A stretch of 64,000 nt of DNA from Streptomyces sp. NRRL F-5630. Its GTDB lineage: Bacteria; Actinomycetota; Actinomycetes; Streptomycetales; Streptomycetaceae. Numbering within the stretch: the first letter of the stretch is position 1; every line of letters starts with the position of its first letter. This document shows, piece after piece, positions 9,149 to 19,108 of the stretch. A model generated the notes under the pieces. The model searched no databases, had not been told where the DNA came from, and was given only the letters and a program-made list of their open reading frames with translations. The translations under genes were made by a program, and so were the position numbers. The DNA is taken from assembly GCF_000719475.1 (NCBI RefSeq), contig NZ_JOGO01000020.1, positions 1 to 64,000 on the forward strand, read 5' to 3'.

Positions 9149-9647
9149 CCTTCGTCCGCAGCCGCTTGCCCTTCTCCGTCGCCTGCGCGTTCAGGTCCTG
9201 CTGGAAGTCGCGCATCCGGGCGAGCAGCTCGGGGTCGTGCGCCGCGAGCACCCGCGCCGCGAGGAGGCCCGCGTTGCGCGCGCCGCCGACCGAGACGGTC
9301 GCCACGGGCACCCCGGCGGGCATCTGCACGATGGAGAGCAGCGAGTCCATCCCGTCGAGGTACTTGAGCGGCACGGGCACGCCGATGACGGGCAGCGGGG
9401 TGACGGAGGCGAGCATCCCGGGCAGGTGCGCCGCGCCGCCCGCCCCGGCGATGATCGCCTTGAGACCGCGGTCGGCCGCGCCCTCGCCGTACGCGATCAT
9501 CTCGCGCGGCATCCGGTGCGCCGAGACGACGTCGACCTCGTAGGGGATCGCGAACTCGTCGAGCGCCTTCGCCGCGGCCTCCATGACGGGCCAGTCGGAG
9601 TCGGACCCCATGACGATGCCCACGAGGGGCTGGGCTGTGGTGCTCAC
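9108..9647 (-). CDS. purE: 5-(carboxyamino)imidazole ribonucleotide mutase
   Basis: Class I PurE, 179 aa, which converts N5-CAIR to CAIR in purine biosynthesis as the partner of PurK. The signature [14 protein letters not shown] is at the N-terminus, followed by SAHRMP, the catalytic His loop, and [11 protein letters not shown] with the family's active-site glycines. The C-terminal extension [12 protein letters not shown] is actinobacterial in style. The start ATG overlaps the purK stop by four bases (ATGA), so the two are translationally coupled with purK first. A duplicated copy of the 3' end lies immediately downstream. Confidence 0.97.
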   Translation of the reverse strand: MSTTAQPLVGIVMGSDSDWPVMEAAAKALDEFAIPYEVDVVSAHRMPREMIAYGEGAADRGLKAIIAGAGGAAHLPGMLASVTPLPVIGVPVPLKYLDGMDSLLSIVQMPAGVPVATVSVGGARNAGLLAARVLAAHDPELLARMRDFQQDLNAQATEKGKRLRTKAAQNASGSFGFGG

Positions 9648-10786
9648 TCTGTGATCGTTCCTCGCAGGTAGCCGGCCGCGTGCCGCGCGCGCTCCAGGAC
9701 CTCGGGCAGGTCCTTGCCGTAGGTGTTCACGTGGCCGACCTTGCGGCCGGGCTTCACGCCCTTCGCGTACATGTGGATCTTCAGCCCGGGGTCGCGCGCC
9801 ATGCAGTGGAGGTACGCGCTGTACATGTCGGGGAAGTCGCCGCCGAGCACGTTGACCATGACGGTCCAGGGCTGGCGCGGGCGCGGGTCGCCGAGCGGGA
9901 GGTCAAGGACGGCCCGCAGGTGGTTGGCGAACTGCGAGGTCACCGCGCCGTCCTGCGTCCAGTGCCCCGAGTTGTGCGGGCGCATCGCCAGCTCGTTGAC
10001 GAGCACGCGTCCGTCGCGCGTCTCGAACAGCTCGACGGCGAGGTGCCCGATGACGCCCAGCTCGTTCGCGATGCGCAGCGCCATCTCCTGCGCGATCCCC
10101 GACAGTTCCTCGTCGAGACCGGGCGCGGGGGCGATCACGGTGTCGCAGACGCCGTCGACCTGCTGCGACTCGACGACGGGGTACGCGACGGCCTGCCCGT
10201 GCGGGGAGCGCACGACGTTCGCGGCCAGCTCCCGTACGTAGTCGACCTTCTCCTCGGCGAGGACGCGGACCCCGGCGCGGAAGGGCTCGGCGGCCTCCTC
10301 CTCGGAGCCGACGACCCACACGCCCTTGCCGTCGTAGCCGCCGCGCGTCGTCTTGAGGACGACGGGGTAGCCCTCGCCCTCCGCGGCGAAGCGCGTCACG
10401 TCCGCCGGGTCGGCGACGAGGCGGTGGCGGGGGCACGGGACGCCGAGTTCGCTGAGGCGGGCGCGCATGAGGCCCTTGTCCTGCGCGTACACGAGCGCGG
10501 CGGGGCCCGGCCGGACCGGGATGCCCTCCGCCTCCAGGGCGCGCAGGTGCTCGGTGGGGACGTGCTCGTGATCGAAGGTGATCACGTCGCAGCCGCGCGC
10601 GAAGTCGCGGAGCACGTCGAGATCGCGGTAGTCCCCGACGACGACCTCGTGCGCCACGAGGGCGGCCGAGTCCTGCGGGGTATCGCTGAGCAGCTTGAAC
10701 GTGATGCCGAGCGGGATGCCCGCCTCGTGCGTCATGCGCGCGAGCTGACCACCGCCGACCATGCCGACTACGGGGAATGTCACCAC
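9644..10786 (-). CDS. purK: 5-(carboxyamino)imidazole ribonucleotide synthase
   Basis: ATP-grasp enzyme of 380 aa that carboxylates AIR with bicarbonate and ATP to give N5-CAIR, the substrate of PurE encoded just downstream. Visible features are the N-terminal [14 protein letters not shown], the central ATP-grasp loop [18 protein letters not shown], and [27 protein letters not shown], which carries the metal-binding Glu and Asn. The start is GTG. It is divergent from the GtrA-family gene with 108 bp between them, which should contain both promoters. Confidence 0.97.
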   Translation of the reverse strand: MVTFPVVGMVGGGQLARMTHEAGIPLGITFKLLSDTPQDSAALVAHEVVVGDYRDLDVLRDFARGCDVITFDHEHVPTEHLRALEAEGIPVRPGPAALVYAQDKGLMRARLSELGVPCPRHRLVADPADVTRFAAEGEGYPVVLKTTRGGYDGKGVWVVGSEEEAAEPFRAGVRVLAEEKVDYVRELAANVVRSPHGQAVAYPVVESQQVDGVCDTVIAPAPGLDEELSGIAQEMALRIANELGVIGHLAVELFETRDGRVLVNELAMRPHNSGHWTQDGAVTSQFANHLRAVLDLPLGDPRPRQPWTVMVNVLGGDFPDMYSAYLHCMARDPGLKIHMYAKGVKPGRKVGHVNTYGKDLPEVLERARHAAGYLRGTITE

Positions 10787-10894
10787 GCAAGCCTATCCGT
10801 TCCCGCTGGTCCCCCCGCTGGCCGGGCGGCCGATCGCCGCAGCGCCTAGCATGGCGGGGACCGCCCTTACCCGTCTCCTGGGGACAAACGCCTT

Positions 10895-11530
10895 ATGACG
10901 AACGCCAGTGCCCCGCCCTCGCGGCTGAGACGTATCGTCGCGGAGCTGGCGAAATTCGGCGCGGTCGGTGGTGCGGGCGTGCTCGTGAACATGGCCGCCT
11001 ACAACCTCGTCCGGCACTTCACCTCGCTCGCCTACGTGCGCGCGAGCGTCATCGCCACCGTCATCTCGATCGTCTTCAACTACGTCGGGTTCCGCTACTT
11101 CACGTACCGCGACCGGGACAAGTCGGGTCGCAAGCGGGAGCTGGGACTCTTCGCCGTCTTCAGCGTGATCGGTCTCGTCATCGAGAACGGGGTGCTCTAC
11201 GCGGGCACCTACGGCTTCGGTCTCGACACCCCGCTCCAGACGAACATCGTGAAGTTCTGCGGCATCGGCGTCGCGACCCTCTTCCGCTTCTGGTCCTACC
11301 GCAGCTGGGTCTTCCGCGCGCTGCCGCCGAAGGACCAGGAGGCCGTGCGCGAGGTGTCCGCCGCCGTCCACGAGGCGGAGGCCGCCTTCACGCCGCCGGG
11401 CGGCCACCACGGCCCGTACGCGGGACCGCGCCGCGGCCAGCCCTCTCCCGTCGTCGCGCACCACACCCCCTCCACCGAGCACCTGGGCCAGGGCAGGCAC
11501 CGCAGGCCGCGCCGCGTGCACGTGGACTGA
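10895..11530 (+). CDS. GtrA family membrane protein
   Basis: Integral membrane protein of 211 aa. The N-terminal 130 residues form the four-helix GtrA domain (KFGAVGGAGVLVNMAAYNLV, then ASVIATVISIVFNYVGFRYFTYR and two more hydrophobic segments). The tail from about 140 on is hydrophilic and rich in His, Pro and Arg. GtrA proteins are associated with flipping or transfer of polyprenyl-linked sugars for cell-envelope glycans; the substrate here is unknown. The gene ends only three bases from the converging histidine-kinase stop, leaving no room for a separate terminator. Confidence 0.88.
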   Translation: MTNASAPPSRLRRIVAELAKFGAVGGAGVLVNMAAYNLVRHFTSLAYVRASVIATVISIVFNYVGFRYFTYRDRDKSGRKRELGLFAVFSVIGLVIENGVLYAGTYGFGLDTPLQTNIVKFCGIGVATLFRFWSYRSWVFRALPPKDQEAVREVSAAVHEAEAAFTPPGGHHGPYAGPRRGQPSPVVAHHTPSTEHLGQGRHRRPRRVHVD

Positions 11531-11533
11531 GGC

Positions 11534-12817
11534 TCAGCGCACCGTCGGCGTCTCCTCGCCGTCCGCGCCCGTGCTCGGCTTGCGGGGGCGGGTGCGCGAG
11601 AGGAAGAGGGCGAAGACGGGCGGCTTGCCCTGGAGGAGTTCGAGCCGGCCGCCGTCCGCCTCGGCGAGGTCCCGCGCGACGGCCAGGCCGATGCCCGTGG
11701 AGTTCCGGCCCGAGATCGTGCGCTCGAAGATGCGCGCGCCGAGGTCGGGCGGCACGCCGGGGCCCTCGTCGGTGACCTCCACGACGGCCTGGTTGCCCAC
11801 GGCGCGGGTGCGCAGCGCGACCGTGCCGCCCCCGTGCATGAGCGAGTTCTCGATGAGCGCGGCGAGCACCTGCGCGACAGCGCCCGGGGTGCCGACGGCG
11901 CGCAGGTGCCGGGGCCCCGAGCTCACGATGGCGCGGCCCGCGTTGCGGTAGGCGGGCAGCCACTCCTCGACCTGCTGCTTGACGACCTCGTCGAGTTCGA
12001 AGGGCACGGCGGAGCCGTTGCGCGGGTCGCGGGAGTTGGTGAGCAGCCGCTCGACGACGGCGGTGAGGCGCTCGACCTGGTTGAGCGCGATGTTCGCCTC
12101 CTCCTGCACGGTGTCGATGTCCTCCGTGAGGGTGATCTCCTCCAGGCGCATCGAGAGCGCGGTCAGCGGCGTACGGAGCTGGTGCGAGGCGTCGGCCGCG
12201 AGGCGGCGTTCGGCGGTGAGCATCCGCGCGATGCGCTCGGCCGAACTGTCGAGCACCTCCGCGACCCGGTCCAGCTCGGGCACCCCGTACCGCTTCTGGC
12301 GCGGGCGCGGATCGCCCGAGCCGAGGCGCTCGGCGGTCTCGGCGAGGTCCGTGAGAGGGGCCGCGAGGCGGTTGCCCTGCCGGATGGCGAGGAGCGCGGC
12401 GGCGATGATCGCGAGGAGCGCGACGAGGCCGATGATCATGAGCGTGCGGCCGACCTCGCGCGTCACCTCCGAGCTGGGCTCCTCGACGGTCACCGACTCG
12501 CCCGCCTCGCCCCGCTCGGTCGCCTTGATGACGTCGCCGCGGGGCCTGTCGCCGATCTCGATGGGCGCGCGGTTGCGCAGCCGTACGACCGCGTAGCGCC
12601 CCTCCTCGACCTGGTCGCGCAGGACCTCGGAGGTGATCTGCTCCTCGGCGATCAGCCTGCTGTCCACGATCGACACCAGCCGCACGGCCTCGGAGTCCAC
12701 GCGCTCCTGCGCGCTGTTGGTGATCGTCCGGGTCTCGACGATGACGAGCGAGAGCCCGAAGACGGCGATGACGACGAGGACGACGGCGAGGGTGGACGTG
12801 ATGAGGCGGCGGCGCAT
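11534..12817 (-). CDS. HAMP-domain sensor histidine kinase
   Basis: Two-component sensor of 427 aa. Membrane helices span about 5-27 and 126-146, enclosing an extracytoplasmic sensor of about 100 residues. HAMP covers roughly 147-199. The phosphoacceptor is H212 in DASHQLRTPL. The ATPase domain has the N box ENSLMHGGG, the G1 box DEGPGVP and a G2 box in STGIGLAVA. The presumed partner is the OmpR-type regulator at 14639-15319 on the same strand, but a lipoprotein hydrolase gene and a repeat array lie between them, which is unusual for a cognate pair. The signal is unknown. Confidence 0.92.
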   Translation of the reverse strand: MRRRLITSTLAVVLVVIAVFGLSLVIVETRTITNSAQERVDSEAVRLVSIVDSRLIAEEQITSEVLRDQVEEGRYAVVRLRNRAPIEIGDRPRGDVIKATERGEAGESVTVEEPSSEVTREVGRTLMIIGLVALLAIIAAALLAIRQGNRLAAPLTDLAETAERLGSGDPRPRQKRYGVPELDRVAEVLDSSAERIARMLTAERRLAADASHQLRTPLTALSMRLEEITLTEDIDTVQEEANIALNQVERLTAVVERLLTNSRDPRNGSAVPFELDEVVKQQVEEWLPAYRNAGRAIVSSGPRHLRAVGTPGAVAQVLAALIENSLMHGGGTVALRTRAVGNQAVVEVTDEGPGVPPDLGARIFERTISGRNSTGIGLAVARDLAEADGGRLELLQGKPPVFALFLSRTRPRKPSTGADGEETPTVR

Positions 12818-12956
12818 ACCGCCATCCTGGCAGGTGAGGCGGCGGCCTCTCCGGCGTTCGCGGGAGCGGGGCCCGGTGCGCGGCCCCGGGAGACGGCCCG
12901 CCGGCGGTCAGGCGTGCGGGAAGAGGGCGCCCCTCACCGGCCCCGCTCACCCGCGG

Positions 12957-14264
12957 TCACTGGCCGCCCGCTCCTCCGCAGTCACTGGCCGCCTTCTTCC
13001 CGTTCGCCCTCGCGCTGAGCCAGGCCGCCAGGTCCTGGAACGAGACGTCGAGCAGGCCGTCGTGGTCCGCGTTCGCGTACGCCTTGTACTCCACCTGGTC
13101 CTTCAGCCCGCAGAGCTGCCCCTTCAGTTTCTCGGTCAGCTCCGGGGCGACCGTGGTGTCCTTGCCGCCCTGGAGCAGGAGGACGGGGCCGGAGGACTTG
13201 GCGTGGGCGGGCTGGGCCTGGGCGAAGAAGGCGCGCAGCGCCTTGCTCGTGCCCCAGTCCGCGTTGACGAGGGCGGGCGGCTGCGGGTCCAGCCCTTCGA
13301 GGTGCTCGCTCAGCGGCGCGAGGCACAGCCGCTCGGCCGCCGGGATCTGCCGGACGAGGCGGGGCGGCAGCAGGTCGGAGTACGCGACGGACGGCGTCGA
13401 GCGCTGGGCGCCGATGGCGATGTAGGTGAGGTACGAGGCCGTGCGGCCCCAGCCCGGCGCGTACGGCGGCCTGAGCTTCGCGAGGCCGTCCACGGCGTCG
13501 CCGAGGTTGCTCACGGGGGCCAGCGAGACGGTGCCGAGGTACTTCAGGTCGCTCGCCCGCTTCGCCGCGATCTCGCCCGCGCCGAGCGCGGCGGCGCCGC
13601 CCTGCGAGTGCCCGACGGCGAACCACCGCGTACCGAGCGCGGAGTCGAGGTGCCGGGCCGCGCGCACGCTGTCGACGACGGAGTTGCTCTCGGGCCCGAG
13701 CTGGAGGTAGCCCTGGACACGGCCGGGGAAGCCGAGACCGGGGTAGTCGGTGCCGACGACCGCGTAGCCGCCGCGCAGCAGGTTCGTGATCAGCTTCTCG
13801 TCCTGGCCGTCCGGGGAGAGGGAGAGGCCGGGCTCGCGCGAGGGCGCGCAGTCGGGCCCGACGCCGGTGGTGCCGTGCGCCCAGGCCACGACGGGCCAGC
13901 CGTCCTTGGGCGGGGTGCCCTGGGGCGTGAGCGCGAAGCCGGTGACGGCGACGGGCTCGCCGCCCTGCCCGTCCGAGCGGTACATGATCCGCTTCGCGCG
14001 CGCGGCGGCGGCAGCGAGCCCGGGTGTGACCTGGAGGGGCTCACTCGCGAAGACCTCACCGGCCGTCTTGCCCTTGATCGTCCCCGCGGCGGGATACGTG
14101 TAGAACGAGGCGACACCCGCCGAGGGGGAGCCGCTGGGGCTGGGCGGGGGCGAGGGCTTGGCCGTCCCCGCACTCGATCGGGCGGTCACCGCCCCGCACG
14201 AGGCCACCAGCCCCCCGGCCACACAGAGCCCTACCGCCCGCACGATCCCCTTGCTGACGCCCAC
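12957..14264 (-). CDS. lipoprotein alpha/beta hydrolase (secretory lipase family)
   Basis: Exported hydrolase of 435 aa. The N-terminus has a lipobox, GGLVASC, so it is probably a lipid-anchored surface protein, followed by a Ser/Pro-rich spacer. The alpha/beta-hydrolase core has HGTTG near the oxyanion loop, the nucleophile elbow GHSQGG, and a late GGKDTTV and NADHDG that can supply the acid and His. The layout fits the secretory lipase (LIP) family. Its GTG start has GAAGGGG seven bases upstream. It sits between the genes of a two-component system and may have been inserted there. An esterase or lipase activity is inferred; the substrate is unknown. Confidence 0.85.
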   Translation of the reverse strand: MGVSKGIVRAVGLCVAGGLVASCGAVTARSSAGTAKPSPPPSPSGSPSAGVASFYTYPAAGTIKGKTAGEVFASEPLQVTPGLAAAAARAKRIMYRSDGQGGEPVAVTGFALTPQGTPPKDGWPVVAWAHGTTGVGPDCAPSREPGLSLSPDGQDEKLITNLLRGGYAVVGTDYPGLGFPGRVQGYLQLGPESNSVVDSVRAARHLDSALGTRWFAVGHSQGGAAALGAGEIAAKRASDLKYLGTVSLAPVSNLGDAVDGLAKLRPPYAPGWGRTASYLTYIAIGAQRSTPSVAYSDLLPPRLVRQIPAAERLCLAPLSEHLEGLDPQPPALVNADWGTSKALRAFFAQAQPAHAKSSGPVLLLQGGKDTTVAPELTEKLKGQLCGLKDQVEYKAYANADHDGLLDVSFQDLAAWLSARANGKKAASDCGGAGGQ

Positions 14265-14394
14265 AGCACACCCCTTCGCCGACTAGCGCTCACGCTAGGT
14301 CGCAAAGAAGCACAAAGCGACAAACCAGACCCAAAAGGGTCACACCCTCACCCAACTCGGGGGCCCAACCCCAGCCAGCCCGATGGCCTCAAAC

Positions 14395-14628
14395 CCAGCC
14401 CGTCCGGCGCCACCCACCCCCAGCCAGTCCGGCGCTTGAGGACAAAGGCCGCAGGCCGCCCCGGGCACCCAACACCAGCGGCTCCCCCCAGCCAGTCCGG
14501 CGCTTGAGGACAAAGGCCGCAGGCCGATCCCCCAGCCCGTCCGGCGCTTGAGGACAAAGGCCGCAGGCCGATCCCCCAGCCCGTCCGGCGCTTGAGGACA
14601 GAGGCCGCAGGCCGATCCCCCAGCCACC
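14395..14628. repeat. 44-bp repeat array (streptomycete intergenic repeat)
   Basis: Four copies of a unit beginning CAGCC(A/C)GTCCGGCGCTTGAGG start at 14421, 14489, 14533 and 14577, plus a degenerate half copy at 14395. The last three are spaced exactly 44 bp; the first gap carries 24 extra bases. Each unit holds a small GGCC-GCA-GGCC hairpin. The array follows the response-regulator stop. Related elements are familiar from Streptomyces intergenic DNA, and a degenerate set occurs at 17421-17660. Small repetitive reading frames across the array are not genes. Confidence 0.85.
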
Positions 14629-14638
14629 CCCGAAGGGC

Positions 14639-15319
<681 letters not shown>

Positions 15320-15874
15320 GCCCTGATGGTAGACCGCGCGCGGACCCCCGGGCGGGCCCTCGTCGAAGGCCGGACGCCCTCCGTCGCACCGCCGGGGCCG
15401 CGGCTTGTGCGCGAGCTGTCGCGCGGCTGTGGAGGCGGCGCGCGGGGACGCGCTCCGCACCCGCGTCACCCCTCTCCCCCGTCCTGCGAAACGAAGCCCC
15501 TGACGCCCCATCACCTGCGATCCCGGCCTTCTGTTCCCTTCCTCACCTGTGATGGATGCCTCATTGCCCGCGGGGAACCGTCGGGAGTGCTTTAGGCTGA
15601 GTAAACGTCTGACGCACGGATCACGGACCTTCGCAGGTGCCTGGCGCACGCGAGGGTCCTTGTCGTATCGGTCTCCCGCACCCCCGCGGGCCCCGCCGCG
15701 ACTCGTCAATGACCTGTGGCCGGGCTCCGGGTGCGAGGAAGCGCCTGGGGCGTGGTTCCTGGTACGCCCCCACTCTCTCGTCGCGCTCCCCCTACTACGG
15801 GCGCGACGACCGCGTCGGACGTGGGAGGAGGGGTGCGTACCGGTGCCGGCCTTCCCCCACGCAAGGAACGACCC
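15320..15874. other. 555-bp intergenic region between response regulator and POT transporter
   Basis: I see no gene here. It must hold the divergent promoters of the two flanking genes, but no hexamer pair is convincing: TTGCCC (15564-15569) and TAGGCT (15593-15598) are 23 bp apart, too far. The last 30 bases contain the AAGGAA ribosome site of the transporter. Confidence 0.5.
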
Positions 15875-17371
15875 ATGGCGCCCAGCCTGACGAAGGACGC
15901 CACCGGCACCGTCACCGCCGGTAGCGAAAAGACCTTCTTCGGCCACCCCCGCGGACTGGCCACCCTCTTCATGACCGAGATGTGGGAGCGTTTCAGCTTC
16001 TACGGCATGAGGGCCCTGCTGCCCCTCTATCTCGTCTCCTCCGGCGGCCTGCACATGAACGCGGGCACCGCCACGGCGATCTACTCCGTCTACCTCGCGA
16101 TGGTCTACCTGCTCGCGATGCCGGGCGGCTGGATCTCCGACCGCTGGTGGGGCCCGCGCAGGACCACCGCGATCGCCGCGGGCATCATCATGTGCGGCCA
16201 CCTGCTGCTCGCCGTGCCGGGGCAGGGACTCTTCTTCGGCGGGCTGGCGCTCGTCGCGATCGGCTCCGGCCTGCTCAAGTCGACGATCTCGACGATGGTC
16301 GGCCACCTCTACCAGGGGCCCGGCGACCCGCGCCGCGACGGTGGCTTCACCGTCTTCTACATCGGCATCAACCTCGGCAGCTTCGGCGCGCCCCTCATCA
16401 TCGGCACGGTCGGCGAGAACGTCTCCTGGCACCTGGGCTTCGGCCTCGCCGCGGTCGGCATGGGGCTCGGGCTCGCGCAGTTCCTGCTCGGCTCGCGGCA
16501 CCTGAGCCCCGAGAGCAGTGTCGTGCCGAAGCCGCAGCCGCGCGAGGAGAAGATCGCGACGATCCGCAAGGGTCTGCTGTGGACGCTCGTCGCCGCGGTC
16601 GCGTACGGAGTGCTCGTCGCGACCGGTGTGTACACGCTCAACTGGGCGCTGGTCCCGATCAACATCGCCGGTCTCGTGATCCCGGTGGTGGTGCTCGCGC
16701 GGATCAAGCGGGACAAGGACCTGGACCGCGCCGAGCGGTCGAAGATGTCCGCGTACATCTGGTTCTTCGTCGCGGCCGCGCTCTTCTGGATGATCTACGA
16801 CCAGGGCGGCTCGACGCTGTCCCTCTTCGGCGACACCCGGACGACGAACAGCCTCTTCGGCATCGGCTTCCCGACCTCGTGGTACCAGTCGGTGAACCCG
16901 GTCTTCATCATGGCGCTGGCGCCGGTGACGGCGTGGATCTGGCTGGCGCTGAACCGGCGCGGCAAGGAGCCGAGCACGGTCACGAAGTTCGCCTCGGGGC
17001 TCTTCCTCGTCGGCGTCTCCTTCTTCGTCTTCCTGATCCCGCTCCTGGACACCACGGCGAACGAGCGCGTGAGCCCGATGTGGCTCGTGGCGATCTACTT
17101 CGTGCAGACGGTCGGCGAGCTGTGCCTGTCCCCCGTGGGGCTCTCGGTGACGACGAAGATGGCCCCGGCCAAGTACAGCTCCCAGATGATGGGCGTCTGG
17201 TTCCTGGCGGTCACGGCGGGCGACAGCGTGACAAGCCTCCTGTCCCTCGCGCACGTCAACCTCGACCGCGCGGGCGTCGTAGCCGCCCAGGCGGCCCTGG
17301 CGGCCCTGGCAGGAGCGGCGATCTTCATGTACCGGCGCACGGTGCGCACGAAGATGGGCGAGGTCCACTGA
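15875..17371 (+). CDS. POT/PTR family peptide transporter
   Basis: Proton-coupled oligopeptide symporter of 498 aa in the cytoplasmic membrane. The family signature is clear near the N-terminus: EMWERFSFYGMRALLPLYLV, including the ExxERFxYYG-like motif. Twelve to fourteen hydrophobic segments follow, with the second signature FYIGINLGSFGAPLIIG and the TVGELCLSPVGLS segment late in the protein. The ATG at 15875 is preceded by AAGGAA; longer in-frame starts add only a Pro/Arg-rich leader. A very strong hairpin closes the transcript. It probably imports di- and tripeptides, fitting the peptidase genes nearby, though no co-regulation is shown. Confidence 0.94.
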   Translation: MAPSLTKDATGTVTAGSEKTFFGHPRGLATLFMTEMWERFSFYGMRALLPLYLVSSGGLHMNAGTATAIYSVYLAMVYLLAMPGGWISDRWWGPRRTTAIAAGIIMCGHLLLAVPGQGLFFGGLALVAIGSGLLKSTISTMVGHLYQGPGDPRRDGGFTVFYIGINLGSFGAPLIIGTVGENVSWHLGFGLAAVGMGLGLAQFLLGSRHLSPESSVVPKPQPREEKIATIRKGLLWTLVAAVAYGVLVATGVYTLNWALVPINIAGLVIPVVVLARIKRDKDLDRAERSKMSAYIWFFVAAALFWMIYDQGGSTLSLFGDTRTTNSLFGIGFPTSWYQSVNPVFIMALAPVTAWIWLALNRRGKEPSTVTKFASGLFLVGVSFFVFLIPLLDTTANERVSPMWLVAIYFVQTVGELCLSPVGLSVTTKMAPAKYSSQMMGVWFLAVTAGDSVTSLLSLAHVNLDRAGVVAAQAALAALAGAAIFMYRRTVRTKMGEVH

Positions 17372-17385
17372 CCGACACGAAACGA

Positions 17386-17434
17386 CGGAGGGGCCGGCCA
17401 CCACACGCGGATCGTGTGGCGGCCGGCCCCTCCG
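17386..17434 (+). terminator. terminator of the POT transporter gene
   Basis: Near-perfect 22-position stem: 17386-17399 pairs with 17421-17434, then one A/C mismatch, then CCACACG (17401-17407) with CGTGTGG (17413-17419), and a 5-nt loop. It starts 14 nt after the stop codon. Confidence 0.9.
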
Positions 17435-17660
17435 GCGTTCGAGAAGCGGGGCCCGAGGCCCCAATCAGCCCCTCCGGCGCTTGACCACCGGGACGGAGGC
17501 CCCACCACTCAGCCCCTCCGGCGTTTGAGGAGCGGGGTCCGGGGCGGAGCCCCGAAAAGCCCCCCAGGGCCCGGGGCAGAGCCCCGACACCCCACGGGGT
17601 CGGGGGCGGAGCCCCGGGAGATCGGGCTTGGGGCGAAGCCCCAGAAGCCCTCCCGCCCCT
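17421..17660. repeat. degenerate GC-rich intergenic repeats
   Basis: Repeated variants of CCCCTCCGGCG(T/C)TTGAGGAG and of GGGGC(A/G)GAGCCCCG occur across the interval between the POT terminator and the anti-sigma gene. They are related in style to the 44-bp array at 14395-14628. No coding potential is evident. Confidence 0.65.
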
Positions 17661-17670
17661 GCGGACACGC

Positions 17671-18177
17671 CTACGCCGGGGCCGCCACCTCGGCCCACAC
17701 CCGCTTGCCGGGGACCCCTTCGGCCCGGGACACTCCCCAGTCCACCGAAAGCCTCTGCACGATGAACATCCCGTGCCCGCCGGGCCGCCCCGCCTGGTGC
17801 GGTCGCCTCGGCTCCGGCTCCCCCGCCCCCAGGTCGGCGACCTCGATCCGCAGCGTCTTGCCATCCGTGCCGAGAACGAGTTCCTCCGGGCCCTCCGCGT
17901 GGAGGCACGCGTTGGTGACCAGCTCGGAGACGACGAGGAGCACGTCCTCGGCCGCCGCCTTGCGGTCCGCGCCATCGGCGGGCATCCATCCCCAGGCGTG
18001 CAGCGCCTGGCGCGCGAAGTCGCGCGCCATCGGCACGACACCGCTCTCGCCCACGAGGCTGAGCCTGCGGGTCTGCCGGCCGCCGGGAGCGGACACGCCA
18101 CCGGGGGCGGACGCGGGGGCGCCGGGCCCTTCCTCGCCGGGGCGCTCGTCCGGCAGTTGCGGCCGGATGGTGCTCAT
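17671..18177 (-). CDS. anti-sigma factor, RsbW-like ATP-binding kinase
   Basis: Cytoplasmic GHKL-type serine kinase/anti-sigma factor of 168 aa. The first 35 residues are a Pro/Gly-rich extension. The ATPase motifs follow: N box SELVTNACLHAEG, G1 box VADLGAGEP, and G2 box RPGGHGMFIVQRL. In such systems the protein binds its sigma factor and releases it when the unphosphorylated STAS partner competes. The next gene upstream encodes a STAS protein and a SigB-type sigma gene is divergent from that, so all three parts of a partner switch are together. The order resembles the sigI region of S. coelicolor as I remember it; the pairing is inferred from context. Confidence 0.9.
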   Translation of the reverse strand: MSTIRPQLPDERPGEEGPGAPASAPGGVSAPGGRQTRRLSLVGESGVVPMARDFARQALHAWGWMPADGADRKAAAEDVLLVVSELVTNACLHAEGPEELVLGTDGKTLRIEVADLGAGEPEPRRPHQAGRPGGHGMFIVQRLSVDWGVSRAEGVPGKRVWAEVAAPA

Positions 18178-18373
18178 CAGCGCTTCACCTCACCGAATCG
18201 CCGGAATCGCCAGTTCTCAGTGCACACTTTCGACACTTCAAGTCTCTCGGGGACCCGCTGGGGAGGGTCCTGACGGCTGCGGGGGTCACGGGAATCTCCT
18301 GCCCGACAGCGGGCGGCGGACACCTGCGGATCACTCCTCGCCCCCGTCTCGTGACCCGGGGCCCGCCCCGCGC

Positions 18374-18742
18374 TCAGCCGGTGAGCGCCTCGGCGAGGGT
18401 GGGGTGCACCTGGAAAACGGCGTCGGCGCCGGTGATCTCGAAGACCCGTGAGACGACCGGCTGCATCGCCGCGAGGTGGATGCCGCCACCCGCCGCCTCG
18501 GCCCGCAGCCGGGCGCCGAGGAGCACGTTGAGGCCGGTGGAGTCGCAGAACTCGAGCTCGGAGCAGTCCAGGACGATCCGGTCGTGACCGGCGTCGAGCT
18601 TGCTGTCGAGTGGTTCACGCAACAATTCGGCGGTGTGGTGATCCAGTTCACCGGCGAGCGCGACCACGACCCAGGGGCCCTCTTCGCGCACCTCGACGCG
18701 GAGCCGTCCCCTGTTCGCGCTGCCGACCGTCCCGCGGTCCAT
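18374..18742 (-). CDS. anti-sigma factor antagonist (STAS domain)
   Basis: STAS-domain protein of 122 aa. The central motif LDCSELEFCDSTGLNVLL carries S68, the serine that the partner kinase would phosphorylate. Unphosphorylated protein sequesters the anti-sigma factor and frees the sigma factor. The ATG at 18742 has AGGAG about nine bases upstream; a longer in-frame extension upstream looks non-coding. It is followed after 196 bp by the anti-sigma gene and is divergent from the sigma gene. Confidence 0.92.
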   Translation of the reverse strand: MDRGTVGSANRGRLRVEVREEGPWVVVALAGELDHHTAELLREPLDSKLDAGHDRIVLDCSELEFCDSTGLNVLLGARLRAEAAGGGIHLAAMQPVVSRVFEITGADAVFQVHPTLAEALTG

Positions 18743-19108
18743 GCCGTCTGTCTCCTGAGCCTCGTCGTCCACCCGGCTGCGTGGCGCGGCGTGCGGAAAC
18801 ACGACGCGCCTCATGGCCTTTGTGCTGACCCGGCGTCCACTCCCACTGACCCTCCGCGACCAAGGCGCGGGCGAGCTCTGGGCAGAGGTACGCCGATGTT
18901 CTCGAACACTACGCCCTCGACACCCCTCTTCGGTAGCCGAACAACCGCCCAAAAAGGGACATTTGCCTCGTATCGCACTTGCGGTCACTGCGCGCGAGCG
19001 GGTAGGGCTAGAAGAACGCATTCGATACAAGCCGGCTTTGGAGGCGCCGCACACCGCAGTGCACGTATTGGCATCGGCAGCCATATGCCGAGAACGATGG
19101 AGGACATC
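18743..19108. other. divergent promoter region of the partner-switch module
   Basis: This 366-bp stretch separates the antagonist gene from the sigma gene. It contains a small TTCGG-TAG-CCGAA hairpin near 18930 and a GGGTAG at 19000-19005 that recalls SigB-type -10 elements, but I find no matching GTTT-like -35 at the right distance. No gene is seen. Confidence 0.4.

Noticed and set aside
12633..14507. A long plus-strand frame over the kinase and lipoprotein hydrolase genes
   Set aside because: Low-complexity Arg/Gly/Ala translation opposite two well-supported genes.
14395..14628. CRISPR array
   Set aside because: Units are contiguous with no variable spacers, and there are no cas genes.
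18998..19006. SigB-type autoregulatory promoter (GGGTAG) before the sigma gene
   Set aside because: No GTTT-like -35 at 14-18 bp; kept only as a remark on the region.
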